A stretch of DNA of 64,000 bases from Sweltsa coloradensis (GCA_024449915.1 JAMZAV010000029.1:434001-498000), one strand, 5' to 3'. Counted from the stretch's first letter, positions 34,516 to 46,624 are shown. The notes: generated from the letters alone by a model not told the origin. Numbers and translations are program-made.

Positions 34516-35530
34516 AATAATAAATATATTAACGATATGGACATACATCCAACAATATGATCCAAACGTAAACAGTATTTAAAATTTGTCGTTCACTTTT
34601 AGATTACATATTTTGCTCCTGTCAAGAAAATATATTTACACCCATAAACACATCCCTGGTTAATTTATCTTTACATAGAACAAGACAATAAATACCTATA
34701 TTACTAAAATAACATTTTATATCGTTGGCAATCGTATATTTGTATCTACACGTGTTGTATGGTTGAATAGACCCACATCCCATGATGTTGATGAAGTGGT
34801 CGGTACTCATGGCCTGCCAAAGTGAGCGTTGAAACCCCTCGTGGCCTGGCGCGCTTGGGATGATATCACAATCATGATTAATTACTGAATAAAACATCAC
34901 CAAAAACTCCCCCAATAACATGCCTACTGACTTATCAATTGTCTATCAATAATGTAACCCCTTACGCGCAATACTATCACGTAAATCATACAGAGTAAAT
35001 ACCGATATCATTATGAGTTTATAAGATGAATATGGAACTAATGTGGTTTGTTGAATAAATTCTCCCTGGAGATTTAAAAATGTACGTTTTAAAAACCGTG
35101 ATATCGTGAATTATACATTTGCAAAGTTGGGAATCCATTCGTGCGGTTATTTTTGCATTTATCGTGTAAAGTTGTCACAATCACATCTAGTGATCCTAAA
35201 ATTACGTTTTGAGAAACAACTGTACACTCTATGTTAAATGAACGAAAAACCGAGTCGAAAATGGGTTTGAAAATAAAAATATCTAACTATCAAAAAAATT
35301 ATAAGATGTTGTTGAAACATTATATTTCAAAATTTGCTAGAATGCAATTTCTTTAAATGTTTTTGTGTGCTTTAAATGAATTTGGTTTTATTTTTTGTCC
35401 CCTTTGAAAATCAGTTTTTTTGGGACTACGGCGGATTTTTTATGATAGTTACGGTAGATTTTTAAATTTAAATTTAATAAGATTTTAAATGGAGTAAAAA
35501 TTTTAATTTAAACTAAATCGATTTTTTGGA
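34516..35530. other. Gene-free stretch
   Basis: A 99-codon minus frame at 34622-34921 has no recognisable domain. AT-rich throughout. Confidence 0.45.
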
Positions 35531-35536
35531 TTGTAA

Positions 35537-35717
35537 GTCAAAAGTCAAGTCAATCAAGTAAAGTAAGTCAATCAAGTCAAGTCAAGTAAAGGGTCAAGTA
35601 AAAGTCAAGTAAAGTAACAACCCAAGTCAAGTCAAGTCAAGCCCAAGTCAAGTAAAGTAAAGCCCAAGTCAAGTCAAGTAAAGGTAAAGTCAAGCAAGCC
35701 CAAGTCAAGTAAAGGTC
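35537..35717 (+). repeat. (AAGTC)n minisatellite, irregular
   Basis: AAGTC, AAGTA and AAAGTC words are repeated about thirty times with small insertions over 180 bp. Confidence 0.85.
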
Positions 35718-35719
35718 AA

Positions 35720-36700
35720 CCTCCCTCACACTCAACTAAAACACTTTATGCGTTGGCATCAAAAAATTCAAACAGTTTTTTACGTAGAATTTTGGGCATA
35801 AACAATCCAGGGGAATTTTTTCCCCCCCAGTCAATCTAGCACCCGAATAAAACGCCCCCATTTCCAAAAAATTTTTCATCAAAAAAAAAACACAAAAAAC
35901 AACGAAACAAAAGTGATTTTCAAAAAGTGTGGAAAGAGTGAGAAAAAAGAGGGGGAAACGGGAAAACCCCATTCCGCTTTTCGTCTGTCTGTCTGTCTGG
36001 CGTTCTGTTTGTCAAAAAGATAGATTGCATTTCGTGATTGAATTTTTTTGATCTGAACATTTCAAAATTTTGACGGTGAAGAAATACTAAAGCGGGCCCA
36101 CAAAAAAGTTAAAATCTTACTCATCTCGGGGGAAATAGTTTTTTTTTTTTTTTTTGAAATTTCTTTTCATTTTTTAAATTTGGGGGGGGGGGGGTTGAGG
36201 ATGTAAATGATAGACTAAGGGCGTGTTTTGGTGGGGAAAGATTTAGTTCATCAGCGTTCATTTTAAATGGCCCATGACAATTACACTATATTTTTTTCCC
36301 CCGGGAATATATTTTTTTAAATATAATTAAAAATTTTAAAAAATTCTTTTGTGGAAGAAAATAAGCAATGTGGGATTTGGAAAAAAAATAAAAAACTTTA
36401 GAAAAAAAACAGCTTCTCCTTAAATTTAATTATAAAAAAAAAACAAATGTATAATAAAAACATCAATGGGGCAAATTAAGATGATGATAATTGTAAAATT
36501 ATTAAACCCCGGGGATTTTTTGATGAATCAAGATTATGTTAAAAATTGGGGTGGTATTGCTCACATAATATAGAAATGAAATTTTATAGTTTCCGCAGTT
36601 TTATTGGATTCTCATGCAGTAAGGTAGGGGAGGTTTTAATTTTCCTTGCTAATACCCCCCCTAAACGGGGGAGAGGAAACTAATCGCCCACTACTTAGTA
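35720..36700. other. Second homopolymer-inflated stretch
   Basis: Long A, T, G and C runs are frequent (for example T run near 36130 and 13 G at 36182-36194), as in 24.8-31 kb. No gene is supported; the minus frame at 35736-35972 is low-complexity. Confidence 0.45.
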
Positions 36701-36735
36701 ACCTACTAGAGTGAACGTTAAATTGCATTTATAAC

Positions 36736-36784
36736 ATGGCTAACAACGCTCGCCTCGAGGCCCATACTTTGGCAGCAACACTTT
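36736..36784 (+). CDS. Candidate first coding exon (product unknown)
   Basis: ATG at 36736 opens MANNARLEAHTLAATL and meets a perfect donor hexamer GTGAGT at 36785-36790. The codons (GCT CGC CTC GAG GCC CAT) are less AT-biased than the surroundings, and an A lies at -3 before the ATG. Without splicing the frame stops three codons later, at TAG. No promoter motif is certain and no acceptor-flanked partner exon was recognised downstream, so this is a candidate only. Confidence 0.28.
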
Positions 36785-37006
36785 GTGAGTATTAGGCCTA
36801 CTCGGTCAAGTGGTGGTGGGAGATAGGGAATATTTCCCAAAGTTGTGCAGTGTGTGTATCTAGGCTATGTTGTTCGAACCTACTCAAGTGCAATATTGTT
36901 GCACTTATTGTGTATATTATGTCTAGACAGTTTGAAACTAATTAAAGTACACACAACGAAGAAATAATGATTTTTAATTGATACCAGAAGAAATCTTGAA
37001 ACAACA

Positions 37007-37093
37007 TGTACACCCGGCGTCAGAAGTAAATCAAGGGCTGGGTATTGTAGATACAACGAGACCCCTTGATTTATTTCTGACGCCGAGTGTACA
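37007..37093. ncRNA. 87-nt hairpin, possible miRNA precursor or tiny foldback
   Basis: TGTACACCCGGCGTCAGAAG and following bases (37007-37037) pair with 37062-37093 (CCCCTTGATTTATTTCTGAC and following), about 28 of 31 positions, leaving a 24-nt loop. Size, arm length and few mismatches fit a miRNA precursor on either strand. A small inverted-repeat transposon remains the main alternative. No second copy was noticed in the window. Confidence 0.35.
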
Positions 37094-37099
37094 ATGATT

Positions 37100-38365
37100 T
37101 CGTTTTTAGATGTAGTAAGATTCACAGTTCGAAACATGTTGGATAAGAAATCACTAGATTTAAGCCAAAGTAAGTTTTTAAAATAGTGTAATACTGCATT
37201 GACCTGCACACAATTCATCATCGAATACAAGAATACATATTCATTTTTTTAGTAATAATTCAAATCTTATCTTTAACAAATCATTTGACATTACAATGTA
37301 AATAATATTAATTATTATAATTATAAATATTTCCGTTTTATAAAAAATATTATTAACCAATGACTAATAATGTTATTTATACTATAAGATGTGTTATATA
37401 GTTGAAAGTTGTGTTTTAAATTTGAAACATATCGTTTCATATAATCATATAACTTCCGGTTCGGAGACACGATTGGATAGGACTTAGAAAATCTTGAATG
37501 TCACAAAATTTGAAACAAAAATATTAATCATTAATATTGATACAACTATTCTTAGCAGTGAGCAGAATTTCTTTCATTTCATTTTTAATTATGCAGAAGT
37601 TCTGTTATCGTAGCAATATTAATCGTGGTGTGGTTTTATACGCCCCCGACTAAGTACTTCTGCCTTGGTCGTACTTAAATATAATGGGAACCGGTATGAG
37701 TCAAGTCACACATGAGCAGTAATGAACATAAATTATGAAAGAATATACATGAGTAAATATAGTGTTCTGTTTTATATCGTCAGTTAAGTTTTAACGATAC
37801 ATTTAACGATGGTCATGTACATTAACCAGAAATAAATGTTTCACTCAGTCATGAAATAAAAACCTCCCCTCGAATAAAGTCGTGCTAATAATTTGCAATT
37901 CTTTTCTTTCGAGCTTTTTTTACTCTGTCATCTGGAAAAAAAACGCAATAAAGAAGTTTTATCATTGGCAGTGCCGTAAAGCATTGCGTATTTCACTCCG
38001 TTAAACATAGCGATATGCGCGGTAGTCTGAACTGAAAGCTGATTGGACGAAATAGTAAAAGGCATGTAGGATCTATCTCCCATCCCGTTAATTCCAATCA
38101 CTATTTGCTTACCTAATTAATATTTTCACTTGAAAGTGATCAAATTTAGTTGGCACTTGGCATTGAATGAAATGTACATTGTTACCAGATCTTTTTCACA
38201 ATATGTTTTGGAACGAAAGCTGCATTTTCACTTTTGTTCAATATACCATTTAAAAAAATGTTATGTGATGGTAAAGCATTATTTGAAGTAACAATTCTTA
38301 AGAGAGAATGGGATATCAATTTGCCTGCGAAAAACGTAAATAAAACCGCTGAGCCAGATTAAACA
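37100..38365. other. Gene-free stretch
   Basis: AT-rich, no gene or repeat recognised. Confidence 0.45.
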
Positions 38366-38371
38366 CTTGAG

Positions 38372-38464
38372 TACATTAACGAACTTCACACTCATTCTAC
38401 TAACGTCTATGTAATAAGTTACATTAACGAACTTCACACTCATTCTACTAACGTCTATGTAATA
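38372..38464 (+). repeat. 48-bp tandem duplication
   Basis: TACATTAACGAACTTCACAC and the next 26 bases occur twice, starting at 38372 and 38420. The two units are essentially identical, pointing to a recent duplication. Confidence 0.9.
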
Positions 38465-38823
38465 CGTAGCTTACGGATGAGTTGCCTGAGCCTCAACTTT
38501 ATACATAATGCTACGTAGAACTTAAGCCAATGTCAGCGGCGCGTCTCCGGATGTCGTCAAGTGGACAACATCAAAACGATCCATCACATGATTTGTTCAA
38601 TTTATCCTTATTGACAGTCTACTTTGTTGTCTTTGCACAAGTCCATTGTTAGGCACGCTAAACAATTTCAACAACAAATCAATGGTTTCATACGTTACGT
38701 TGTTTTGTGGTGGTGAACGATGCTTTAGGCTCGCGGAAAAATTAAAAACTTAAATCAAATAATATTGTTATTTGTAACAGACCCAAAAAATTATAGCGCT
38801 TGTCGATCGACATTGTCAACTTA

Positions 38824-39593
38824 CTAGGAAAACGCTTAATTCCCGCCGCGTTTTTGGGTTGAGCGTAATTGCTGCATTGAGCTGCCATGTGTTATGTGGA
38901 TTTTCTGTTGTTCTCTGAAAAAATCATAACTAAGTTGAAGACTTTTTTTAAATTAAATTAAATTAAATGAAAAATTAACCTAAATTTAATTTTTTTAATT
39001 AATTGTAATTTAAAAAAAGGAGAAAATCGTAATATTGAAATTTTCATAAGAAATAATTATTCAATTGCGCACAAATTTTACACAAATATATGAATTTATA
39101 AAATTAAGGATCTGTGAAAAAATGATTACAATAGGATAAAGCATATAGGGGTTATAAGTCAAAAAATTGTTTTAAAAAAGAAAAAAACGAAAATTTTTGA
39201 TTTTTATGAGAAATAGTTTTTTGATTGCGCTCAAAAATTTTACACGAATACATAAATTCATAAAATTAAGGTTCTGTGAAAAAATCATTAAAATCGGACA
39301 AAGCATGTAGGTGTTATAAGCTGAAGAAATTTTTTAAAAATCGAAAAAAATCGTAAAATTGCGATTTTCATGAGAAATAATTTTTCGATTGCGCTCAAAA
39401 ACGTGGAGTTCTTCGGTTAGAGATTTCAAAGACCGCCATAAAATTTCATCGCATTGAAGTATCGGTTTAGCCGGAATCGTGTTAACAGACACACAAAAAT
39501 ACAGAAAAAAAAAAACATTCCCGGGTTTTTTTTTTTCCCGTGTAGTGAAATGGAATATTCGCTTCGCTCGCTACGCTCGCTACGCTCATCCAA
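38824..39593 (-). mobile_element. Helentron-associated element, full length, divergent subfamily (copy H3)
   Basis: On the minus strand the element starts TTGGATGAGCGTAGCGAGCG and ends CGGCGGGAATTAAGCGTTTT then CCTAG, the same termini as H2 and H4. The middle differs: it carries two units of about 165 bp with GCGCTCAAAAATTTTACAC, AAAATTAAGG(A/T)TCTGTGAAA and AAGCATRTAGG. Terminal conservation with replaced internal units suggests a shared mobilisation signal and independent internal expansion. Confidence 0.7.
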
Positions 39594-39617
39594 TTAAATA
39601 GAATCTCAGGGCTAATA

Positions 39618-40040
39618 TAAAATAAATAAATTTTATTAGAGTCTACCCACTCAGCTATACAACTGATTTTCAGCGCGGGACTTTAAATCAAAGCGACCAA
39701 GCCAACGCTGCAGGCCCCGACGCAATCGACGAAGTGAGCGATAACCAACCAAAGATCGATATTTTTAAAAGGAAATATAGCAATCAGTGGTATGGACAGT
39801 GCGAACACCCGCGAATCAACGCCAGAATCAAAAAGGGCCCATCAGAAAAAACTCTGAAATTTATTAGTGCTTCGTTGCTAGGACGGCTCCAAAGTCACCG
39901 TTTACAAACTCCTAAGACAAGAACTTATGGACTTAAGTCCAAATCAGACATTAAAAAATTCTGAATTTAACGGGGAAACGAACCCTGGACATTATGCATT
40001 GGAAGCAGATACGCTAACCCCAAGACCAACGAGCCACACA
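39618..40040 (-). mobile_element. SINE family A, near-complete copy (A4)
   Basis: From right to left the tRNA-like head (GGCTCGTTGGTCTTGGGGTT, CTGCTTCCAATGCAT) is followed by the whole body and the end GAGTGGGTAGACTCTAATAA then AATTTATTTATTT. It is the best-preserved 3' end of the family. A Helentron-associated copy starts about 25 bp beyond it in the same orientation, as at 4.55 kb. Confidence 0.8.
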
Positions 40041-40044
40041 ACTT

Positions 40045-40640
40045 CACTTATCAATCAATTTACTTCACTGCCACGCAAACATGTCAGGACTACCGTTCTG
40101 AGCATTACTTATTCAATCTACAAAGTTGTCTATCGACTACTGTCTTACGAGTAGTAAATAGACCCCCAGATCTCTCTTTTAGCTCCGACGAGTAGAGATT
40201 GCTCTTGCTGACATGTCGTACTACTACCAGAAATAAGTGAGATGTATTTTGATGTTCACATTTGATGCTGAAATGCTTGTTTCATGGACTTTACGAAGAC
40301 TATCCCCTGCTACCGTATATATCAATATGTTAGATATTGTAACGAGCTACGGAATAGCTTTGCCTTAGCTAGGGAACAGATTGTGAATTATTTTGTTTCA
40401 TATTTCCCGGAACTAGCTATCAGGGCTTGAGATAGAACGTTTCCTGAACGTTAGTCTTGGTTAAGGGCTCGTGATTCCTGAAGGATAACTTATGGAGAGC
40501 AGACACTTTTGCAATTTAGTTGGTCCTCTTTCTTCAACCATGTGAGAATCCGATTGATATGAAACTTTTACAAGAATACGAAAATATGCGTCTTTCACCT
40601 CTTTTTTTACTAAATCCAGTGACATAACTCACTTTTATTT
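40045..40640. other. Gene-free stretch
   Basis: Nothing was identified. Confidence 0.45.
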
Positions 40641-40649
40641 AATTGGAGT

Positions 40650-40728
40650 TGAGTGTTTTTATTTATCTATTTATTTATTTTTACTTTTATCCCATTTAGT
40701 TATAAAAACTTATTTACAGAGAACATAG
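40650..40728 (-). mobile_element. 3' tail, family T1
   Basis: The reverse complement reads TCTGTAAATAAGTTTTTATA, ACTAAATGGGAT and an AAATAAATAAATAGATAAATA tail, the T1 consensus seen at 0.3, 46.3 and 48.4 kb. Confidence 0.6.
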
Positions 40729-40729
40729 C

Positions 40730-42340
40730 TTACGGCAGCCTTAAGGTTTATTTTCCTGATGCGTTAATACATGTTTTAAGTCTGTGATGACAGTCGTCGT
40801 TCAATGATTAAAATCCATGTTGTAAAATATGCTGACTAGAGTGAGCACGATTCTCAACAATACACTTAGAATTTAATATTTCAAACAGTAGATAAATATT
40901 ATTGACCGAATTAACTCTGGTAAACTTATTTTATAAATTACCTATGTATTCAGTTTTAGTTGTCCAACAATAAAAGTAATATTCATAAATTGTATTGAAT
41001 GCCAACTAAAGAAACGTTATAGTGTTATGTAACTTCACTTTTCTATCTGTACGTACGTCCGTCCGAAAGTGTCCGATAAAAACCGAACACAGTGTCCGAT
41101 TACCATGTTTTTTTTGTGTGCATTGCCCATCAACAAGGATAATACATAATGATTTTGGTGACCCTAGGGTAAGGGCCCAGTGAATTCTTCCGATAAATTT
41201 GAAAATTCATGTGCTCGGCACCAACAACGAATAAGTTCTTGCAATAATTGAAAGAACACTTTGACAAAAAATATTGAAAGGTAAGTTAACCCGGCGACAG
41301 AAACAAAAATTCAACACATTAGATTAAAAAAATATATATATATTCTTCTTCGACGATCTTTGTAAGTAGATTTTCTCCCTCCTTTCCTATTTAACATTGA
41401 AAATGGCAGCGAGACACAATGCTATGTAAGGCGTGGTTCAACATACATCTACCACTTACCATTTAAATGGAATTTTTAAAACATATGACTGAAGTTTTTC
41501 CCTCAGTCAGGAAGCTAGAGTCGCTCCATTAAGAAACTCTAGTGCACCTGACGACGCGCGGGACACGCCGGCCGTCTGCGCTGGCTGTAACATGTAGGCC
41601 CGGGGCAGGTATACTCTACGAGCAGCTCGTTTATTTGTACATACACTTCTAGAGAATGTGCAAACGCTTTCGGCTACAAAACGAAAATAAGCTAATTGTG
41701 CTGAACTTGCAATTTACTTCCATAACTTGCTCTAATGTGGTTGGCAAACAATTCAAATTAGCCTGAAATCCTAGAGTTTACTTTCTACGCTGTGATATTT
41801 AAATGCAAGAACCCATAATATGCAAATAAAACATTAATTGTGTTAAGTTTGTCAATTGATTTTCAACCACTCACATTTATATTCTGTGTGATAAATTCTT
41901 ACATTCTTAATAATAATAATTTTAATCCGTATAGGTTTGATTGTACCTTGAATCTGTGATTTAGAAGCCCATATATAGTAACAATTGACGCGTTATCATA
42001 ATAATACGTTGCATGCACTCGGCGAGTGCAGAGATGTCATTGTTGTCAACCTCCACTTGAATAACATTACAAAACTGAACAAATGAAAAGACAAGTGGCA
42101 ATCCAGTGCGCACTAGTGCGACCTGAGTGCGGCCAATGGAAAACGCCATAAAAATCTATGCACTGAATTGATGGGTTGAAAATCCTGAAACGTTTTAATT
42201 TCACTTGTTTACACGAGAATTTGCCGCAGGTGTAACATAGTAGATTCTTTATAATAATCATTTTAATTATCTCTGGTCAGCCATTATTCGCTCGTCGATG
42301 GCGTCGGCGTCGGCAAGGTTGGCTCCGGTCCGCTTTACAG
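40730..42340. other. Gene-free stretch
   Basis: A GC-rich patch at about 41535-41640 (GACGACGCGCGGGACACGCC) and another at 42284-42345 (GTCGGCGTCGGCAAGG) stand out. No exon was recognised. ATATTCTTCTTCGACGATCT near 41339 recurs in similar form near 46170, an unassigned repeat. Confidence 0.4.
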
Positions 42341-42344
42341 TTTA

Positions 42345-43010
42345 AAAGTGTGTGTGTGTGTTAGTATGAATTTATTTATCTTTCACTTTTCTTAATTTTA
42401 TTCTAGTATTAATGATTTAAACAAATATAATGAATTAATGATTTGATGATGATAATGATTTTTAAAGTTGATAGTTACGGGCAAAGTATGGTATAACTTT
42501 TACAAATATGTTCCATTTTGTACAATTATTATTTACTGTATATAAAAGTTTTTAAAACAAAAACTTCAAATAGTATAAAATTGAATATATCGATATGATG
42601 CTGGCGGCAACCATACAATTATTTATTATAGAGTCAAATATAAAATATAAAATTTTAATTTTGCATTTTGTTTGCGTGTTCAACATGCTCAAACTAATGT
42701 TGTCTGTGAACTAATTATGAGTTTTGTTTATCACGTGCAATTGTATTTTATATAAAATATAAAATATCGGTGCGTAGTTAAAGACCAATCTCGTTAGGAG
42801 AGGAGATGCTTTAATCTAAAATATGGGCAACAACTTTGACCATGAGAACACACTCGAATAATGAAGATACGAGAATTATTTACTATGTTTTCATTTCAAA
42901 CACAGGTAGGCTTTTTGTTGATTAACCCAGAAAAAGCTATCGGGATAACCTTGTTGTCGTTATCCCTTAGGGAATATACTAGAGCCAGCCTCATAGTTGC
43001 CCTTCTTCCA
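42345..43010. other. Gene-free AT-rich stretch
   Basis: A short TG run lies at about 42349-42361. Nothing else was identified. Confidence 0.5.
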
Positions 43011-43132
<122 letters not shown>

Positions 43133-43625
43133 AGAATCAAGCCAAGAACAATATTGATATTAAGTTACCCTGCCACGCGGCGCCACTTTACCCTAAAAGT
43201 TTGATTAAGCCAAAGTTTAGCTTGTGTTAGAAAATCGTTCTATCTATAGTCTTGCACTTGCTAACGTGTTAACACTTTTAGGGACACTTTTCTTTAAGGA
43301 GTCGTCTACAAAATATGACCGAATAATTTCAATAATTTACAGACATTATTCTATCGTTATTTGCGCATCCCACAAAATAAAAACATAAAATAAAAACAAA
43401 AATAAAATAAACAGGAGAAAATAAACTTCAGTGTTAAAGTATAGTAATAGTGTACGTAAGATAATTTGAGATGGTTGCCAATACTGAGATAATATAATAT
43501 ATATATAAAATAATGAGAAATTTTTTGGCATTTTTTTTTTATCTTTCACTTTATTTAATACAAAAATAAGATAATTACCTCCTGTCATTTTTTAAATTAT
43601 TTAAATCACTTATTTTAAAAGTGAC
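43133..43625. other. Gene-free AT-rich stretch
   Basis: Nothing was identified apart from A-rich runs near 43380-43420. Confidence 0.5.
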
Positions 43626-43668
43626 GTAAAAGGAACTAAGTTCCTTTTGAAGAACATCTCAGTTCCTT

Positions 43669-44296
43669 TTAAAGGCTATTCGACCGCGTTTTTCTATTTT
43701 CCAAAATATGCCACCAAGTCAAAATATAGTGAATGGTTTTGAAAACTGGCTATTTTAGAAAATCAAAACAATTTTTAAAAATTTTTCTTATCCGGTACAC
43801 GGTCAATATCGCCACCTTAAAATAATTTCAAACTTCAATTCGCCAGGGCACATCAGCCGACGTAGGGTGTTGTGCTTTTGTGACATTCATTTTCAACTGG
43901 TTTTATATAGGCTGACTGAGAGAAAATAGATTTTTTTACCAATTGTTTTTCCTGCGAATTTTTTCGTTTGGTGATATTTTGTACCGATTTGTACCGCCAA
44001 ACGAAAAAATTCGCAGGAACGACAATTGTTTAAAAAAATATTTTTATCTCAGTCAGCCTATAGAAAACCAGTTGAAAATGAATGTCACAAAAGCACAACA
44101 CCCTACGTTGAATGGTGTGCCCTGGAGAATTGAAGTTTGAAATTATTTTGAGGTGGTGATATTGGCCGTGTACCGGATAAAAAAATTAAAAAAATAGTTT
44201 TAATTTTATAAAAGAGCCAGGTTTCAAAGCCATTCTCTATATTTTGACTTTGTAGCATATTTTGGAAAATAGAAAAACGCAGTCGAATAGCCTTAA
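43669..44296. mobile_element. 628-bp near-perfect palindrome (foldback element)
   Basis: Left end TTAAAGGCTATTCGACCGCG and right end CGCAGTCGAATAGCCTTAA are inverted copies, and pairing continues inwards all the way to CCTGCGAATTTTTTCGTTTG (43951) and its complement (43997-44017). About 300-bp arms and a 25-nt loop remain, with only scattered mismatches. TTAA sits at both ends. The outer motif AAAGG-CTATTCGACCGC resembles the ends of repeat B (AAAGGGGTATTYAACCGC), which lies 240 bp away. It has no coding capacity. Confidence 0.85.
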
Positions 44297-44532
44297 GCAG
44301 AAGTAACTTTACTTTTCAAACTTCTTTTTGAGGGGAACTTGCCAAGACTTGTCAATACATATATATTTCTGCGGTACGCAAAACTTGTGGCCCAGAGATA
44401 CATGAAAGCGCACCAACAAGTAGGTTTCATCACCCCTTTTATGCTACGTCACTGATGACTCGGAATGTTTCACACGGCCCAGTCATTGCTTCATCTTTTA
44501 TATTGAGGAATTCTTTAATAACCATCTGAAGT

Positions 44533-45153
44533 GTTAAAGGGGTATTTAACCGCTTAACTCAAAAAAATATATTTCATTCAGGGTAACTAGTAATGAATTG
44601 AGCAATTAACAGAACAATTATTGGGGCCACCATGACCTCCCAAAAAATTGTCAAACATGACATTTTTCGAGCTAGTCCCATCGGCAAAAATCTCCCATAA
44701 GAAAAAACATGGGGACGATATTAATGCCCGTGACCTTGGAGGGTTTTGATCAAAAAAAATATTGGCCGTTATTAACGTACTCTACAGCCTTTTCTGAACT
44801 ACTCTATGTTTTGTTTTGTAATTTGGCAAGTAGTTCGGTCAAAATATGCTGATGCATATTTTTGCGTGTTTGAGGGTATATTTGGGCACAGTTTCAAGAC
44901 ACGATGTTATAAAGGGGCATTTTAGATTGGTACTATGCTCTAGTATCTATGTGGACCAAAACGAAGCAGGTTAAAGCCGATTTAGAAAATTTTCCAAAAC
45001 ACCAATTTTCGCCAATTTCTGGATTAAAAAAATTTAAAAAATCGTGTTAAATCACAGTTAGAAGATATAATTTTTTAAACGGTCATTTAAGTGTAGTATT
45101 GTGCTATAGATCACCTGGTAAAAAATAAGTTTTGGGGTTTTTACCCCCTTTAA
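44533..45153 (+). mobile_element. Repeat B (copy B3)
   Basis: It starts TTAAAGGGGTATTTAACCGC and ends GGGGTTTTTACCCCCTTTAA, so the ends are short inverted repeats (TTAAAGGGG). Internal words GCCCGTGACCTTGGAGGG, AATATTGGCCGTTATTAACG, TTTTAGATTGGTACTATGC and CCAATTTTCGCCAATTTC are shared with B1 and B2. It is the most complete copy. No clear target duplication was seen; the right junction is part of a tandem duplication. Confidence 0.75.
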
Positions 45154-45262
45154 GGTGCTGCATAACAAACCAGCGACAGTATTAAAAAGTGTCCCGTGAT
45201 TTTAGCCCCTTGAAGGTGCTGCATAACAAACCAGCGACAGTATATAAAAAGTGTCCCGTGAT
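45145..45262 (+). repeat. 61-bp tandem duplication across the repeat B boundary
   Basis: CTTTAAGGTGCTGCATAACA and the next 40 bases are repeated with a 61-bp period (AAGGTGCTGC at 45152 and 45213). The unit includes the last bases of repeat B, so the duplication is younger than that insertion. Confidence 0.85.
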
Positions 45263-45264
45263 GA

Positions 45265-46300
45265 ACCCTTATCTAACGTCTAATGTCTTATTATTAAATA
45301 TTTCTTTATTTTTCATCACATATACAGCCATATTCCATTTTAAATTATGCGAAATAAAACATAACAAAACAAGGTGCAATCATGGCACCAAATAAGAACG
45401 TAATAATTAAATACATCTTGTAGTAATATCCACACTTAAATAGTAATGTTCACTCGACCAACCGAAATTACCAGACCAATAACCAATAATTTGATAAGGC
45501 GAAACTTTCTAAGAATGTATAATATACGTATTGATATTCATATTGGTGTATTGTATTCTCTAAACGGAATTTAACATTAGACCTTCTGAGAGAAAATGGA
45601 TTGAAAATGAAAATGAAAAATGGAAGAGAGCTTCACAAATTTCAATATTACATGATTTTATTTACATTGTGGCGTTCTAGGAATCAAAGAATGGAACCAA
45701 ATAACAGAAACCCATATAACTGAGCTCGGTGGTTGGTTCGAGAAACTAATGTGAATCCGTAATTGTTTATATACTTTCTTATTTCTTTAGAAATCCTGTA
45801 TTTCATCGTATATCGCAAATGTGAAACTAGTTTTTGTGGCATATACGAGAGATGTTCCCATATCAGCGTTACTTTTCCGTACGTGTGTCACTTACGCTCA
45901 CTATAATAACCAAACACGACCAACGATTGCCATGCCTTCTTGTTTTTTGAATGTTTTTAATGTATCGGGGAGGCGAAGCTAGCGTCACTCACACATGACC
46001 TGACAATACCCGGGACCTCCACCAAATACGAAATTATCCGAACAAAAAAACTCAAGTCGTTGCAAAATGTATTTTTTAGGTCACATGTAGGCCAAAGGAC
46101 ACTATATAATACCATTGAGGTATGAAAATTTATATTGTTACGAATTAAATATATTTGTATTTTTGTATTCTCCTTCGACGATCTGTTGGTTAATTTTCTT
46201 CACTCCCTCATTAAGGTCCTCACATACCCGTGGTTACAATATTTGATGAAAAACAATTTTTAAATTTCCCGGTGATTTGCAAGAACAATAATTGAGAATA
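45265..46300. other. Gene-free stretch
   Basis: No gene was recognised. The segment near 46170 (CTCCTTCGACGATCTGTTGG) is shared with 41.34 kb. Confidence 0.45.
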
Positions 46301-46304
46301 ATTT

Positions 46305-46365
46305 GTAAATAAGTTTTTATAACTGAATAGGATAGCCTATAAGATAAATAAATAAATTCATATTT
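46305..46365 (+). mobile_element. 3' tail, family T1
   Basis: TGTAAATAAGTTTTTATAAC, TGAATAGGATAGCC and ATAAATAAATAAA follow in order, as in the other T1 tails. Confidence 0.6.
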
Positions 46366-46380
46366 ATAATTTTAAAATTT

Positions 46381-46620
46381 CACTGTGGGAAACCGATTAT
46401 AGGGTGCAATGTATGCCCCTGCTGCGGATTGGACATTGTGAAGGGCTGTCCGAGGGTTGATATAACGGACTCAATCTCATGCATTCTCATTTTAGACCGA
46501 GAAAAACTTCGGACAAAACCTTCAGTCAGGATTGCCGGTTAAGACAGGTTTCGAACCCGTGACCAACTGAATCAGAGTCTCACGCTTAACGCTCGAACCA
46601 ACACTGTCGATAAAATATTT
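46381..46620 (-). mobile_element. tRNA-derived SINE
   Basis: On the minus strand GACAGTGTTGGTTCGAGCGT begins a tRNA-like head. GTCACGGGTTCGAAACCTGTC ends it, with a canonical B box and an acceptor end GACAG/CTGTC that can pair. A non-tRNA body continues to about 46381. The pairing ends make it the most tRNA-like SINE head in the window, but the anticodon arm is irregular, so a functional tRNA is unlikely. Confidence 0.55.
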
Positions 46621-46624
46621 AAAA

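Noticed and set aside
36880..37230. 116-codon minus-strand frame over the 87-nt hairpin
   Set aside because: No recognisable domain; the frame passes through both hairpin arms, which is hard to reconcile with a conserved protein.
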